Assembly (NCBI GenBank): GCA_032622095.1
Contig: CP136061.1
Span: forward strand, 237,355,815 to 237,419,814
Length of the DNA: 64,000 nucleotides
Origin: Siphonodentalium dalli
Taxonomy: Eukaryota > Mollusca > Scaphopoda > Gadilida > Siphonodentaliidae
Direction: 5' to 3'
Position 1 is the first letter of the stretch. Each line of letters opens with the position of its first letter. The position numbers and the translations under genes are program-made. Positions 45,309 through 56,222 of the stretch are shown here, one piece after another. Under the pieces are notes generated by a model that saw only the letters and a program-made list of their open reading frames with translations, ran no database searches and was not told where the DNA came from.

Positions 45309-45573
45309 GCAACAAGCCTTGAAATAGTGTGTCTGTCATTTGCAGAATGAGGTCCCCAGAGGGTGAATTTAGTGATGCTACCCCGCATAGTGGGCTAGCA
45401 TCACCAAATTCACCCTCTGGGAACCTCATTCTGCTGAGGTGTAAGCAGAATGAGGTCCCCAGAGTGTGAATTTGGTGATGCTAGCCCGCTATGCGGGGTA
45501 GCATCACTAAATTCACCCTCTGGGGACCTCATTCTGCAAATGACAGACACACTATTTCAAGGCTTGTTTGGCA
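45309..45573. mobile_element. GCAGAATGAGG fold-back element, copy with both arms
   Basis: AGCCTTGAAATAGTGTGTCT, GTCATTTGCAGAATGAGG and CAGAGGGTGAATTTAGTGAT at the left are mirrored to the right end at about 45573. The middle holds a second smaller hairpin pair (ACCTCATTCTGC/GCAGAATGAGGT). No target duplication could be fixed with confidence. Confidence 0.8.
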
Positions 45574-45624
45574 ATTCCGCATCATGATATCTCATCATCA
45601 CAATAATATCCACATGTATAATTG

Positions 45625-45903
45625 TACAGTAATGTCCTAAATAATCGACTCCTTAACCACAGCATAATTATGGGTATTTTTCAGGATTTATTCGGAAATA
45701 TGGCTTGTTGCCATTCATCGGAAAACTCTCAGTGAGAGCTTTCCGATGAATGGCAACAAGCCATATTTCCGACTAAATCCTGGAAATATGGCTTGTTGCA
45801 AGTCATATCCAAGTCATATTTCCGACTAAATCCTGCTAAATCCTGAAAAATTACCCGTAATTCAGCTGTGGTTAAGGAGTCGATTATTTAGGGCATTACT
45901 GTA
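45625..45903. mobile_element. TA-flanked CAGTAATGC fold-back MITE, copy 2 (with internal duplication)
   Basis: TA-CAGTAATGTCCTAAATAATC to GGGCATTACTG-TA. Longer than its sisters because the GGAAATATGGCTTGTTGC segment near 45786 is partly duplicated. Confidence 0.85.
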
Positions 45904-46165
45904 TATGCATTATGAAGTTCCGCATTGTTGAAGCCCTATCGTTTTCTTAGACTTGAATACTGTACATAAACAGGCTTTGGGTTCATTTACATCTGTTATG
46001 TAGTTCATATTTTGACCTATCGATTCTGCTGTTTCTGGAATCTCATGATCTTTACAGATCGGTGCAATGTTAATACTAATATACATGTATTTACAAAATT
46101 CTTCAAAAACCCTGTCAAACTCAATATTTATCAGATTTCACTGTTTGTCAAAAACTATTTATTAC
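45904..46165. other. Spacer
   Basis: Nothing recognised. Confidence 0.4.
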
Positions 46166-46382
46166 TACAGTAATGCCCTAAATAATCGACTCCTTAACCA
46201 CAGCAGAATTATGGGTAACTTTTCAGGATTTAGTCGGAAATATGGCTTGTCACCATTCATCGGAAAGCTCTCAGTGAGAGCTTTCTGATGAATGGCAACA
46301 AGCCATATTTCCGACCAAATCCTGAAACGTTATCCATAATTCTGCTGTGGTTAATGAGTCGATTATTTAGGTCATTACAGTA
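46166..46382. mobile_element. TA-flanked CAGTAATGC fold-back MITE, copy 3
   Basis: TA-CAGTAATGCCCTAAATAATC... to ...TTTAGGTCATTACAG-TA. The last bases read ACAG where the other copies have ACTG. Confidence 0.85.
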
Positions 46383-46873
46383 TTCAAGGAAGTATTGTTT
46401 AGAACATGTTTTAAAGTTATTGTATCTCTTCCTAATCTTCTATCAATTAATATTTTTTTTTTATGGTAAAATACATACAACCTTTTGGGACAGTTTTTTT
46501 TGATATTTTTAGAACAAACTGCTGGCGATCTCGTCAACGTCTGGAGCATACATGGAACTTACCGAGAGGGAGAACTCTATCTGTAGGCACACTCAATCAA
46601 GGCAAATTTCATTATACCTGAGATATTTCACTGCGAAAGAACCACTTTATTATGCCTTTATAGACAAATAATATACTCAATTTTCAGTTTTATCTGCATT
46701 TTATCCACAACAAGCTATTTGTAGTCTTGAAATCGGGTTTATAAAGATGTTGTTGTTGTTGTAATAGTGGCCCAGAAGATATATACTATCTATAAATCAG
46801 TATGGTTTATACAAATATTTTAGTTTGATGGATGCATGATTCAGATAGACATACCAGAAAACTAATTTAACTA
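46383..46873. other. Spacer
   Basis: No feature recognised apart from a (GTT)n run near 46751. Confidence 0.4.
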
Positions 46874-46880
46874 CCGGTAC

Positions 46881-48346
46881 CAGGGGGGGTTCATTCACTT
46901 TTTTCCATACAGTAGGCCGGGGTGGGTGGGTGGTTCAGCCGCGAAAAAAGTAACTTTTTTCCAAGTGGTCACAGTTTTTTCCTCTTACAACATTTCTGCA
47001 ATATAATTGCCTCAAAGTGTTCAGCATCATTGTTATGGTATGTATGACACTTAGGTCAGGGCTTAGGGGGGGGGGGGGGGGTAGTTAGTGTGGATATAGA
47101 CATAATGCTTCTCAGAATCCCGGTTACAAACCAACACTCACAATTTTAGTCTTTTGCATCAGATCACATTGTCAAGTACCAACGCCACTGGTTCAAGATG
47201 AAAATGGACAGTTATGACACCCATGATTAAAGTAAATAAAATGAATAAAGCTATTCATTTATATCATTAATGTTTACTCATTATCCCCGATCAGATAGCA
47301 ATAGAGGCAAAACATGGAAATATCATCATGCTAGAAAATATTGAATGCTATTTAACCCTTTACCCAACAGAACGGCCCTGTGCCAATGCATTCTCTTATA
47401 TACGCGAGTCGACCATAGTTCGCCTCGCATATATAAGAGAATGCATTGGCTTAACACATTAAAAATTATAAAATTGTTAAAGAATGTAAGAAAAAATGGT
47501 AAAAAGTGTTAAAAAAAGATTTTATTTAGGCCAATGCATTCTCTTATATATGCGAGGCGACCTATGGTCGACTCGCATATATAAGAGAATGCATTGGCAC
47601 AGGGCATAACTGTAACTATCACAATGTGGTCAAGGAGCCGGTTCCAATGATACCCATATTTGAATGGTTCTATTGAGACAGACCAAAGATATTTTAGGCC
47701 GTTGAAGCTTTATTTGGCCGGTTTTGGCCGGTTTGTTGGGTAAAGGGTTAAAGCCACATCCAGATTTTTGTTTGATTTTTTAGTTTAATTTATTGTTTTT
47801 TTTTGTTTTTTGGACAAAATTTCACATCAAAGCCATATGAATGCTGATCAATCTGTTAAACGCCATGTTGTCAGATGGTATAAGATCATGTGGGTCCATT
47901 ACTATTTAGCATAAATGTTTTGCTTAAATTTTTATTTTATATTTTCGATACAGTTGTATTTAAAGTGATTACAGATAAACATTGGAAATATGGTAAAATG
48001 TTCGTATAACGTGTTTACAAGTCATGAGTCAATGGGTGCTACAGGTTATATGATTCTTATCTGTTCTCAGACTTTATAACTGAAATAAATACCAAGCCTA
48101 AATGGTGTGAGACTACAGATTTTTAGGTAAAACGTGGGTGGGTACCCTGCATGAAATTGAAAAAATAAAATCCTTCAAATTAGGGGTGATTTGGCTGGAT
48201 TTGGAGGTAAAAAGGGGGTGGGTACCCTGCATAAAATTGGAAAAAATATTTTTTCAGTCAAATAGGGGGATGGTGGGTACCCAAGAGGTGGAAAAAAAAA
48301 AGTTCGGCCTACTGTCATGGCAATTTTTTCCGACCCCCCCCCCCTG
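46881..48346. mobile_element. CAGGGG-ended element with 7-bp duplication, copy 1
   Basis: CCGGTAC (46874-46880) precedes CAGGGGGGGTTCATTCAC, and CCCCCCCCTG (ending 48346) is followed by CCGGTAC (48347-48353). Subterminal inverted phrases TTTTTTCCATACAGTAGGCC and GGCCTACTGTCATGGCAATT support the ends. The interior carries GTGGGTGGGTACCC repeats and a nested TTAA element (47352-47751). Ends resemble hAT, but the duplication is 7 bp rather than 8. No transposase recognised. Confidence 0.75.
47352..47751. mobile_element. TTAA double-hairpin MITE, CCCTTTACCCAACAG family, copy 1
   Basis: TTAA-CCCTTTACCCAACAGAACGG to GGTTTGTTGGGTAAAGGG-TTAA. Inside lie two hairpins with stem CCAATGCATTCTCTTATATA, themselves arranged as an inverted pair around an A-rich middle. 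Nearly identical, base for base, to 52365-52765, so the two copies are young. Confidence 0.9.
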
Positions 48347-48755
48347 CCGGTACATGTATTTATTGTTTTGATAGTTCTGGTCAGGTTAGAAAGAGCACTC
48401 GAAAATCAATTTAAAAAAAAAATCACATGTCTTATTGTAAAGCCACATATATTGAACTTCTATGGTACTATTATTACTAATTATGTAATTTTATGATTGT
48501 AATTGGTGCAGAGTGAAATTGGCTCACAAAGTCACATAAATCATGCCATCTCGAGCTGGATCTTCACATACTGTGAAATATATCATTTAAAGAACAGGTA
48601 CATGTATTAACATCGAAAAATTATACCCGAGTTATTTTTTCACTGTCAAAACATTAGAAAGTTTCCAGACTTGGAACTGATGGAAAATGATCTCTACAAA
48701 CATAGCCAGAGTAGAGATTCATGGCATGATCTAGAACACTACAGGTTATTTTGTG
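48347..48755. other. Spacer
   Basis: Nothing recognised. Confidence 0.4.
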
Positions 48756-48974
48756 TACAGTAATGCCCTAAATAATCGACTCCTTAAAACCACAGCAGAA
48801 TTATGGGTAACTTTTCAGGATTTTGTTGGAAATATGACTTGTTGCCATTCATCGGAAAGCTCTCGGAGTGAGCTTTCCGATGAATGGCAACAAGCCATAT
48901 TTCCGACTAAATCCTGAAAAGTTACCCATAATTCTGCTGTGGTTAAGTAGTCGATTATTTAGGGCATTACTGTA
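48756..48974. mobile_element. TA-flanked CAGTAATGC fold-back MITE, copy 4
   Basis: TA-CAGTAATGCCCTAAATAATC to TTTAGGGCATTACTG-TA; palindrome centred on GAAAGCTCTCGGAGTGAGCT. Confidence 0.9.
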
Positions 48975-49729
48975 GGTTTACATTACATGGTTCATGGATA
49001 TTTTAAGAGCAGTGAGAGACATATTGTTTGACAGTATTTTTGAATATCAGTGTTTTTGTTGTTATGGATCTTTGTTTAATCATTATATGTTGTAATTTAA
49101 ATCAGTCTTAATTGTTTAATGAGTCTCTTTGTTTACCCATGACTTGATAAGTGACAATGAATTTTTCCCGTTATTTGTGCATTTCATATTTATACCAGGA
49201 TCCCACGATTTTGCTATATATGAACATCGGTAGGATAAATATTTGCTCTATTTGGAACTAACTGAGTATAGCAGTATGACAAGTACACATATATTGATTG
49301 CTGTTTCTTATTCAATGAAATAGTATATACACATAGTAGGAACTAGTCAGTTTGACCTTTCTTGACCTTACCACAGAGGTTACTTTAGCCATATTAGGCG
49401 ATGGCGAGTCCATTTCGGCAATTCAAATCCAGTTAACACAAATTCACAGTTGATTAAAATTCCTACGTTTTAACTTGACTGAGTTACATGTATGAGTGGT
49501 TCATACGGGAGTAAAAAAATGGGTCACATTTTATGGCATTACTAATGTTTATAAATTAGTGATCGTGGTATAAACAAAATATATGGATATTATGTCTGAA
49601 AAACAAATTTGCACCACTTGTGATATTGCCTGTCAACGCTCGCCAAGGCTCTTGGGGTAGACTGGCATGGGGAATCTCACTCATGGTGTAAATTTATTTT
49701 TCAGACATACTATCTGTATATTCTATATA
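48975..49729. other. Spacer
   Basis: No gene or repeat boundary recognised. Confidence 0.4.
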
Positions 49730-49946
49730 TACAGTAATGCTCTAATTAATCGACTCCTTAAATACAGCAAAAGTATGGGTAACTTTTCAGGATTTAGTCG
49801 GAAATATGGCTTGTTGCCATTCATCGGAAAGCTCTCCCCGGGAGCTTTCCGATGAATGGCAACAAGCCATATTTCCGACTAAATCCTGAAAAGTTACCAA
49901 TAATTATGCTGTGTTTAAGGAGTCGATTAATTAGAGCATTACTGTA
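49730..49946. mobile_element. TA-flanked CAGTAATGC fold-back MITE, copy 5
   Basis: TA-CAGTAATGCTCTAATTAATC to TTAGAGCATTACTG-TA; centre GAAAGCTCTCCCCGGGAGCT. It shares the TCTAATTAATC variant with the copy at 25540, while the three other copies have CCTAAATAATC, so there are two subfamilies. Confidence 0.9.
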
Positions 49947-50279
49947 TTTTGGACATTGCAGATAACAATTTGCAGAGCTGTTATATTCAGTGCAATATCA
50001 TCTTATCAAATTTAGGCCCGGTAGCCTAATCTCTACACACAATTTTTACAATTTTAAATTTCTATAGAAATTGTTTGTAACAATACTATGTTTGCCATAC
50101 TCTTCTTGGGGTGTCATCAACTTATGTATTTTGTTTATGTTAGTGAACCAAAAAGAGATATTGCTTTTCATAGCTTCATCTCAAAATAGATTGTGGGATG
50201 ACTTATGCTCTACTAAGGGTATGGAAACCACTATTACCAGTATTAGTGTAAATGCATACTTTATTACACACCCGTTCAA
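49947..50279. other. Spacer
   Basis: Nothing recognised. Confidence 0.4.
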
Positions 50280-50725
50280 GTCTGCAAATAGTGTGTCTAT
50301 CATTTGCAGAATGAGGTTTCCCAGATGGTGAATTTAGTGACATTATCCCACACGGCGCATTAGTGTCACCAAATGTAACTCTCTGTGGACCTAATTCTGC
50401 TTAGACCTCAACCGCTATGGAAGACCTAGGATCAGATTGAACTTCCCCAGTTGACGTTGGTGATGTTCACCCATTAGTCACCTCGATTATGCATTTCAAT
50501 TTCTGAAAATTAGGGGATATACAAACTTCTCTGAAGGGAAAAAGTAACTAAAAACAATGTTAATTTGAGACTATAGATACTTCCCAGAAGATGAGGCCTA
50601 AGCAGAATGAGGTCTTGTGTGGGTGAATTTGCTGATGCTAGGCCACTGTGTGGGATAGCATAACTAAATTCACCCTCTGGGGACCTCATTCTGCAAATGA
50701 CAGACACACTATTTGCAGTCTTGCA
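50280..50725. mobile_element. GCAGAATGAGG fold-back element, long copy
   Basis: CAAATAGTGTGTCTATCATT and TTGCAGAATGAGG at the left mirror CCTCATTCTGCAAATGACAG and ACACACTATTTGCAGTC at the right. About 200 bp of non-palindromic centre (ACTTCCCCAGTTGACGTTGG) is shared with the copy at 54950. Confidence 0.78.
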
Positions 50726-50738
50726 CCTATTGCTATCT

Positions 50739-50953
50739 TTAACCCTTTCAGTGCCAAGTCCGATTTTTGTATCAACCCATATTTTCTTGATAATTTTTCA
50801 AATTTATTGATTATAATAATGTGATACATTGATGGAAATAGCTCTTAGAGATCTTTCCATCAATGTATCACATTATTATAATCAATAAATTTGAAAAATG
50901 ATCAAGGAAATTTGGGTTGATACAAAAATCGGACTTGGCACTGAAAGGGTTAA
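50739..50953. mobile_element. TTAA palindrome MITE, CCCTTTCAGTGCCAAG family, copy 2
   Basis: TTAA-CCCTTTCAGTGCCAAGTCCG to CGGACTTGGCACTGAAAGGG-TTAA; 215 bp, nearly a perfect palindrome around AGCTCTTAGAGATC. Confidence 0.92.
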
Positions 50954-51334
50954 GTCAATTACGTTACTTCAGCCTGGGTGGTAATTACACCCAGATGCAA
51001 TGACTGTGTATGATGTCATTTACATGAAAACACAACCGTAACAACAATAATGATTCAACCTCATATCGTGTTGAGTAGATGGCTGACTAGTATGGAAACC
51101 AAACCGAAACAATTGTTTGATACTAAAGAACATTGGCTGCTGGTGTGTAATAAATACAGAACTGCACAGATGTGTGAAGAAGATGAACTTTAGCACACTT
51201 GTCTGTTATGCCACAATAAACTGAAGCCTGGCGGCTTGCATTCTGACATTGTGCCACAACAAACTCATGCGATAACATTCATCACATTCACACGCTGTGC
51301 AGTTCTGTCTGTTTGTTAGCAAGATAGAAAAGAG

Positions 51335-51566
51335 TTAACCCTTCCATGACTCGAGCTTCCTGAATTTTTTGCGGAAACCCTGTGCCAATGCATTCTCTTA
51401 TATATGCGACTCTCCCAAAGGGAGCCTCTCATATATAAGAGAATACATTCGCCTAACAATATTTACATTGACCTTGAAAGCCAGTGAATTATCTCATATA
51501 TAAGAGAAGACATTGGCACAGGGTCTTTATGCTACATTAGCGCATCTCCCATCATGAAAGGGTTAC
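51335..51566. mobile_element. TTAA-type hairpin element CCCTTCCATGA, related interior
   Basis: TTAACCCTTCCATGACTCGA at the left and CCATCATGAAAGGGTTAC at the right; the right TTAA has become TTAC. The interior carries the CCAATGCATTCTCTTATATA hairpin of the double-hairpin family, so different TIRs share one interior module. Confidence 0.7.
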
Positions 51567-52364
51567 ATGTATGTGATGAATGTTTTATCAACTATTCTAG
51601 CAGTAAATGTAAATGACGATATACTTGTTTAACGAACTGTCTAACTTGTTTGGTACAGACAACATAGCAGTCTCTTTCCATAGTAAACAGTGACCTTAAT
51701 ACTTTTGATCTGCTAGGAAATCGAGAAACACGATTTTGCTCTGTATTATCCATATCTTTCACTGCTTTGGATGAAGCGTCAATGCAATGCGTTGTCACTT
51801 AATACCATATACATGCTGCCTCTATATGGATCAGTTTGGGTAACTTTGTGAAGTATCTTCAAAGATTGTGGTCCAAGTTTCCTTAAACTAGCTTCACTAG
51901 CATCACTAGCTTTCACTAGCTGGTTTAGATCGATGGAAAATTGGATTACAAAGTTTTGAGTAGTTTTAAGAGAACCTGGTGGATTCTATACCCTGATTGC
52001 CAGCATCCATGTTATCTCATTGTTTTTAAAGATAGTGAATCTCGTCTGAGAACTTTTTGTGTTGATTCATATGTATAAAGCAATAATTATGAGTCGGGGG
52101 CAACTTAACAGGAGCTTATGTCACTACTGGTGTGAACACTGGCAGGAAATATTTTTTTCTATGAACTTCGATAGGAAATGTTACTATATTTAACATTACA
52201 ACATTCTTGATTGCAAATCTATCTTTGAAAAACTTTTAAAGTGAAATATGTGTAACACCAGATGTTTCATGGTATTGAAATAATAATGCAAAGATACATG
52301 TGCATGCATCAACAAAAAGAGTTTCCAAGAATTTTATGCTGTTGTTGGAAGAGATAGAGCATCT
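51567..52364. other. Spacer
   Basis: No gene recognised. Confidence 0.4.
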
Positions 52365-52765
52365 TTAACCCTTTACCCAACAGAAGGGCCCTGTGCCAAT
52401 GCATTCTCTTATATATGCGAGTCGACCATAGGTCGCCTCGCATATATAAGAGAATGCATTGGCTTAACACATTAAAAATTATAAAATTGTTAAAGAATGT
52501 AAGAAAAAATGGTAAAAAGTGTTAAAAAAAGATTTTTTTTAGGCCAATGCATTCTCTTATATATTCGAGGCGACCTATGGTCGACTCGCATATATAAGAG
52601 AATGCATTGGCACAGGGCATAACTGTAACTATCACAATGTGATCAAGGAGCCGGTTCCAATGATATCCATATGTGTATGGTTCTATTGAGACAGACCGAA
52701 GATATTTTAGGCTGTTGAAGCTTTATTTGGCCGGTTTTTGGCCGGTTTGTTGGGTAAAGGGTTAA
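52365..52765. mobile_element. TTAA double-hairpin MITE, CCCTTTACCCAACAG family, copy 2
   Basis: TTAA-CCCTTTACCCAACAGAAGGG to GGTTTGTTGGGTAAAGGG-TTAA. Only scattered single-base differences from the copy at 47352 are visible. Confidence 0.92.
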
Positions 52766-53276
52766 CCATTAATGTTTTTAGTTCCAAACATATACATTGG
52801 AATGGTCTGTTCATCATCTGATCGTTATTCAGATCTATAAGCAGACAGCAGATATAGAAAGACTATAAAATCCCATTCTAACGAGCCAAATGAGACAAAG
52901 AGATAAACAATTCTATGGATTCACATTCATTCATTTGTAGGGTTGTCAATTAATATTTTCAAAACAGTTAAACTTATTATTGAAACATCCCTGCAAATGA
53001 ATGAATGGTAATGCTGTAACTATCATCAGGGAATGTCCAGTTATCAGTCAAGTAGCTAGTCAGAATATTCATCAGGTGAATCAGATGATAGTGCAATGAT
53101 GTTGTGTAATACATGTATGTTGTGAGGTACATGTATATATGTGTAGAGTGTATACAGACCCTTACACTGACTCTGATACTTGCAGTTTGCCAAATATTTT
53201 GTGCATTGACAGCTAAAAAATATCTTACTCACCAAAGCATATCAGAAACATTTTATTTTTATTAACATATTTAATT
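52766..53276. other. Spacer
   Basis: Nothing recognised except an inverted pair ATTCATTCATTTG(C/T)AGGG near 52927 and 52992. Confidence 0.4.
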
Positions 53277-53283
53277 CTTTTAT

Positions 53284-53836
53284 CAGGGGGGGGGGTGAAA
53301 AAATTTCTTCCGGCACGTATGCCGGGGTGGGTGGGTGGTCAAAGCCACCAACAAGCAATTTTTTCCGCAACTAAAAAAAAAAATTCCTGCTTGTTTTTAG
53401 TGTTTTGGCAATGAGTTGGGCTTCAAAACCACTTTGAATCAGTTTGAATGAGAGAAATAATGTAATTCTAACTGGTAAACTGACTGCAGGCAGTTATCGT
53501 GTTGTATTTTGTTGCAAATTTTGAAATCCAAGATGGCCGCTGGCAGCCATGTTTGTTTGGCCGAATGACCTCAAAATTACTCATTCCTATTTACATGTCC
53601 ATGTTAACATCCATGATAAATAGTATGCACAGAAATTCATATACAGCTGTTTACAGTGAATTTCCCCCCGCAAATCTCTGTTTTTGTGTTAAAAGGGGGG
53701 GTGGGTGTCAAAAAATGGTCGGAAAAAAACTGCCGAAAACGGAAAAAAATTTGGCGGTGGGGGTGGGTGGGTTCAAAAAATGATCGAAAGGGAAAAAATG
53801 CCATACGTGCCTGAATTTTTTTTCCGACCCCCCCTG
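53284..53836. mobile_element. CAGGGG-ended element with 7-bp duplication, copy 2
   Basis: CTTTTAT at 53277-53283 and 53837-53843 flanks CAGGGGGGGGGGTGAAAAAA...TTTTTTTTCCGACCCCCCCTG. Subterminal phrases GGCACGTATGCCGGGGTGGG and CATACGTGCC are inverted partners. Shorter than copy 1 and with a different interior. Confidence 0.8.
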
Positions 53837-53956
53837 CTTTTATGAGAAAAAAAGCATGTTTTCAGCAAAACTTGTCTGGAATATTCCGTTTCGGCATGTT
53901 TTGATATCCCTCTTGGTACTAAATATAATTTGGAGGTTCAAATGAGCCATGTCTGT

Positions 53957-54174
53957 TTAACCCATTCTATACTAAATGGATTCTCCCAGTCAGTTAAAAA
54001 GTGTACATCAGAAATTCGGAATAGCTTATTATTGATTTAGAGGGATGATAAGGTGATAAAAGCAGACGACATATATATAAAAGTGCAGAAGGAGCCCTAT
54101 TTGTTGAGTGAAATGTTTAGATAATAATTTGGGATAACTACTCATCAATAATGCTTAAGTATATAAAGAGTTAA
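53957..54174 (+). mobile_element. TTAA MITE, CCCATTCTATACTAAATGG family
   Basis: TTAACCCATTCTATACTAAA at the left to ATATAAAGAG-TTAA at the right; the apparently complete member of the family split at 8934-10401. Confidence 0.65.
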
Positions 54175-54273
54175 AGAGTTATCATATTTTCTCTGGAGAA
54201 TATAGAATAATTTAATAATAAGCTGTCAATTCTAGTAATAGTGTAAAACAATTGGTTGTCGCATAATTTGCCA

Positions 54274-54397
54274 TTAACCCTTTCAGTACCAGGTCCGATT
54301 TTTGTATCAACCCATATACCCTGTGCCAATGCATTCTCTTATATATGCGAGTCGACCATAGGTCGCCTCGCATATATAAGAGAATGCATTGGCCTAA
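54274..54397. mobile_element. Chimeric TTAA element: one family's end, another's hairpin
   Basis: The first 43 bp (TTAACCCTTTCAGTACCAGG, CGATTTTTGTATCAACCC) belong to the CAGTGCCAAG family. They run directly into the CCTGTGCCAATGCATTCTCT hairpin typical of the double-hairpin family. The right limit is uncertain; the next matching terminus is at 54758. Confidence 0.65.
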
Positions 54398-54701
54398 CAA
54401 TTTTTCATCATTTGTTATTTTTTACAATTTTAATAATTTTTTCTTTGTTAAAGACTTATTTTGTAGGTTTAGTGCCAGGGAATCTTAGGTTTTTCATGGG
54501 CATCAAAATTATTACTAGGAATACTTGGTGATATTTTTGAGTTATAACATGCCCCTAAGGTTTTATCCAGTTTGTTTTTAAATTCGCTATAGCATGCTTA
54601 AGCTTACCCAAAAAAAATTCAACCCAAAAAAAATCTAAAAAAAAATTATTTTTGATTTTTTTAGGGCCGATTTTACAGACCGTAAATTAGGCCTAATAAC
54701 C

Positions 54702-54758
54702 TTAACCCTTTCAGTGCCAGGGGCCGATCTAATCGGCGCCTGGCACTGAAAGGGTTAA
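54702..54758. mobile_element. 57-bp minimal TTAA palindrome
   Basis: TTAACCCTTTCAGTGCCAGG, a short centre GGCCGATCTAATCGGCGC, then CCTGGCACTGAAAGGG-TTAA: essentially two terminal repeats back to back. The inverted symmetry continues 7 bp outward (AATAACC/GGTTATT). Confidence 0.85.
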
Positions 54759-54949
54759 GGTTATTTCTCGATAACCTGCAATGGTGTTTCTAAATTTTAT
54801 GATAATATAGAATTTGTCTTCAAACTTTCCAGTTATAACTTAATCAAAACAAGAGTTATTAATTAATTAATTTGGTGAGATCAGTGTGAGTTCTGTATAC
54901 ATGTCTGTTATGTGGTATATCTGTTTATGTATGGCTGGATGAGATCCAA

Positions 54950-55350
54950 GCCTGGATATAGTGTGTCTGATATTTGCAGGATGAGGTCCCCAGAGGATGA
55001 ATTTAGTGATGTTATCCTGCACAGCAGGCTAGTGTCAACAAATTCACCCTCTGGGGACATTATTCTGCTTAGGCTTCAACTGCTATGGGAGACTTAGGAA
55101 CATATTGAAGTTCCCCAGTTGAAGTTGGTGATGTTCACCCATTGGTCACCTCGATTATGCAATTTATCTTCTGCAAATTAGGGAAAATAGAAACTGAACA
55201 GAAAGGAAAAATTAACTAAAAACAATGTTAATTCAGACTATAGATATGAGGCCCCCAGAGGGTGAATTTGGTGATGCTACTCCGTTGTGCGAGATAGCGT
55301 CACTAAATTCACCCTCTGGGGACCTCATTCAGACACACTATTTCCAGGCT
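54950..55350. mobile_element. GCAGAATGAGG fold-back element, third two-armed copy
   Basis: AGCCTGGATATAGTGTGTCT at the left and AGACACACTATTTCCAGGCT at the right, with hairpins CCCCAGAG.GTGAATTTAGTG just inside. Shares the central ACTTCCCCAGTTGA segment with the copy at 50280. Confidence 0.75.
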
Positions 55351-56095
55351 GGATGGGATCATATGTATTATAAATGCTCCATTTGTGTTGTTATATCGTG
55401 CTAGAAATAAACTATATCTATACAAAACAATTGGCCTGCTTCATCTCTTATCAGGGTCGATAATTCCAATAAACACACAACAAACTGCATTAGACCATAC
55501 AGACCTTAAGTTCTTTTGTTTTATATGTGGATCTTAATGGCGAAGATACTACGCTCGTGATGTTTTACAAAGAAATCAACGAAACAGCATTTGAGCATTC
55601 AACAACAGACAATTAGGTTCGAATTGGGGTGGAAAACTTGTGGAAACTGTTTCGGTTCAACAAGAAATTTGGATAAATGGAGAATAATCCAGTGTTCGAA
55701 CAATGTTCCTTTAATAATACTAAAATATTCAGACTATGGACCATGAATCGGCTGTACAGAATAAAATTATCCTTCCAGTACCAGCTCCGTACTTCACTTA
55801 ATTAACCTCATCCTTTTCTTAGCATGACAACATAGTGCCCCTCCCCCCCCTTTAGCAAAACATACCTTATTTCTTGGGTGTCATCTTCTAGTTCTAAGAA
55901 ATACTTGGAAAATAAACTTTCCAACGATACCTCATCAAGTTGGCTGAGGTAATATCTTGGGTTAAAATTTCCAAAATCAGAATACGTTTTTTGAAAATAT
56001 GGCCTGGCAAATATAGTGACAGAAATAATGAATTGCATGTAATCGTGAATCTTATAATAATGAATAGTCCAACTTTGATAGATCATCTCACTCGT
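55351..56095. other. Spacer
   Basis: No gene recognised; the minus-strand frame at 55808-56086 has no familiar motif. Confidence 0.4.
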
Positions 56096-56222
56096 GCCTT
56101 CCGAATTAAGAAGGGTGAAGTTAGTCTTGATTGGGAGTTATTAACTCTACTCATTCGCACTTGCAAATGGAGTTACCAGTAATAACTTCCAATCAAGACT
56201 AACGCTACCCTTAATTCTGAAG
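56096..56222. repeat. Fold-back of about 125 bp
   Basis: CCGAATTAAGAAGGGTGAAG and TTAGTCTTGATTGGGAGTTA are mirrored by AACTTCCAATCAAGACTAAC and TACCCTTAATTCTG. No target duplication fixed. Confidence 0.7.

Noticed and set aside
55808-56086. A 92-codon minus-strand gene
   Set aside because: No recognised motif, and part of it runs into a fold-back repeat; no splice or start context.
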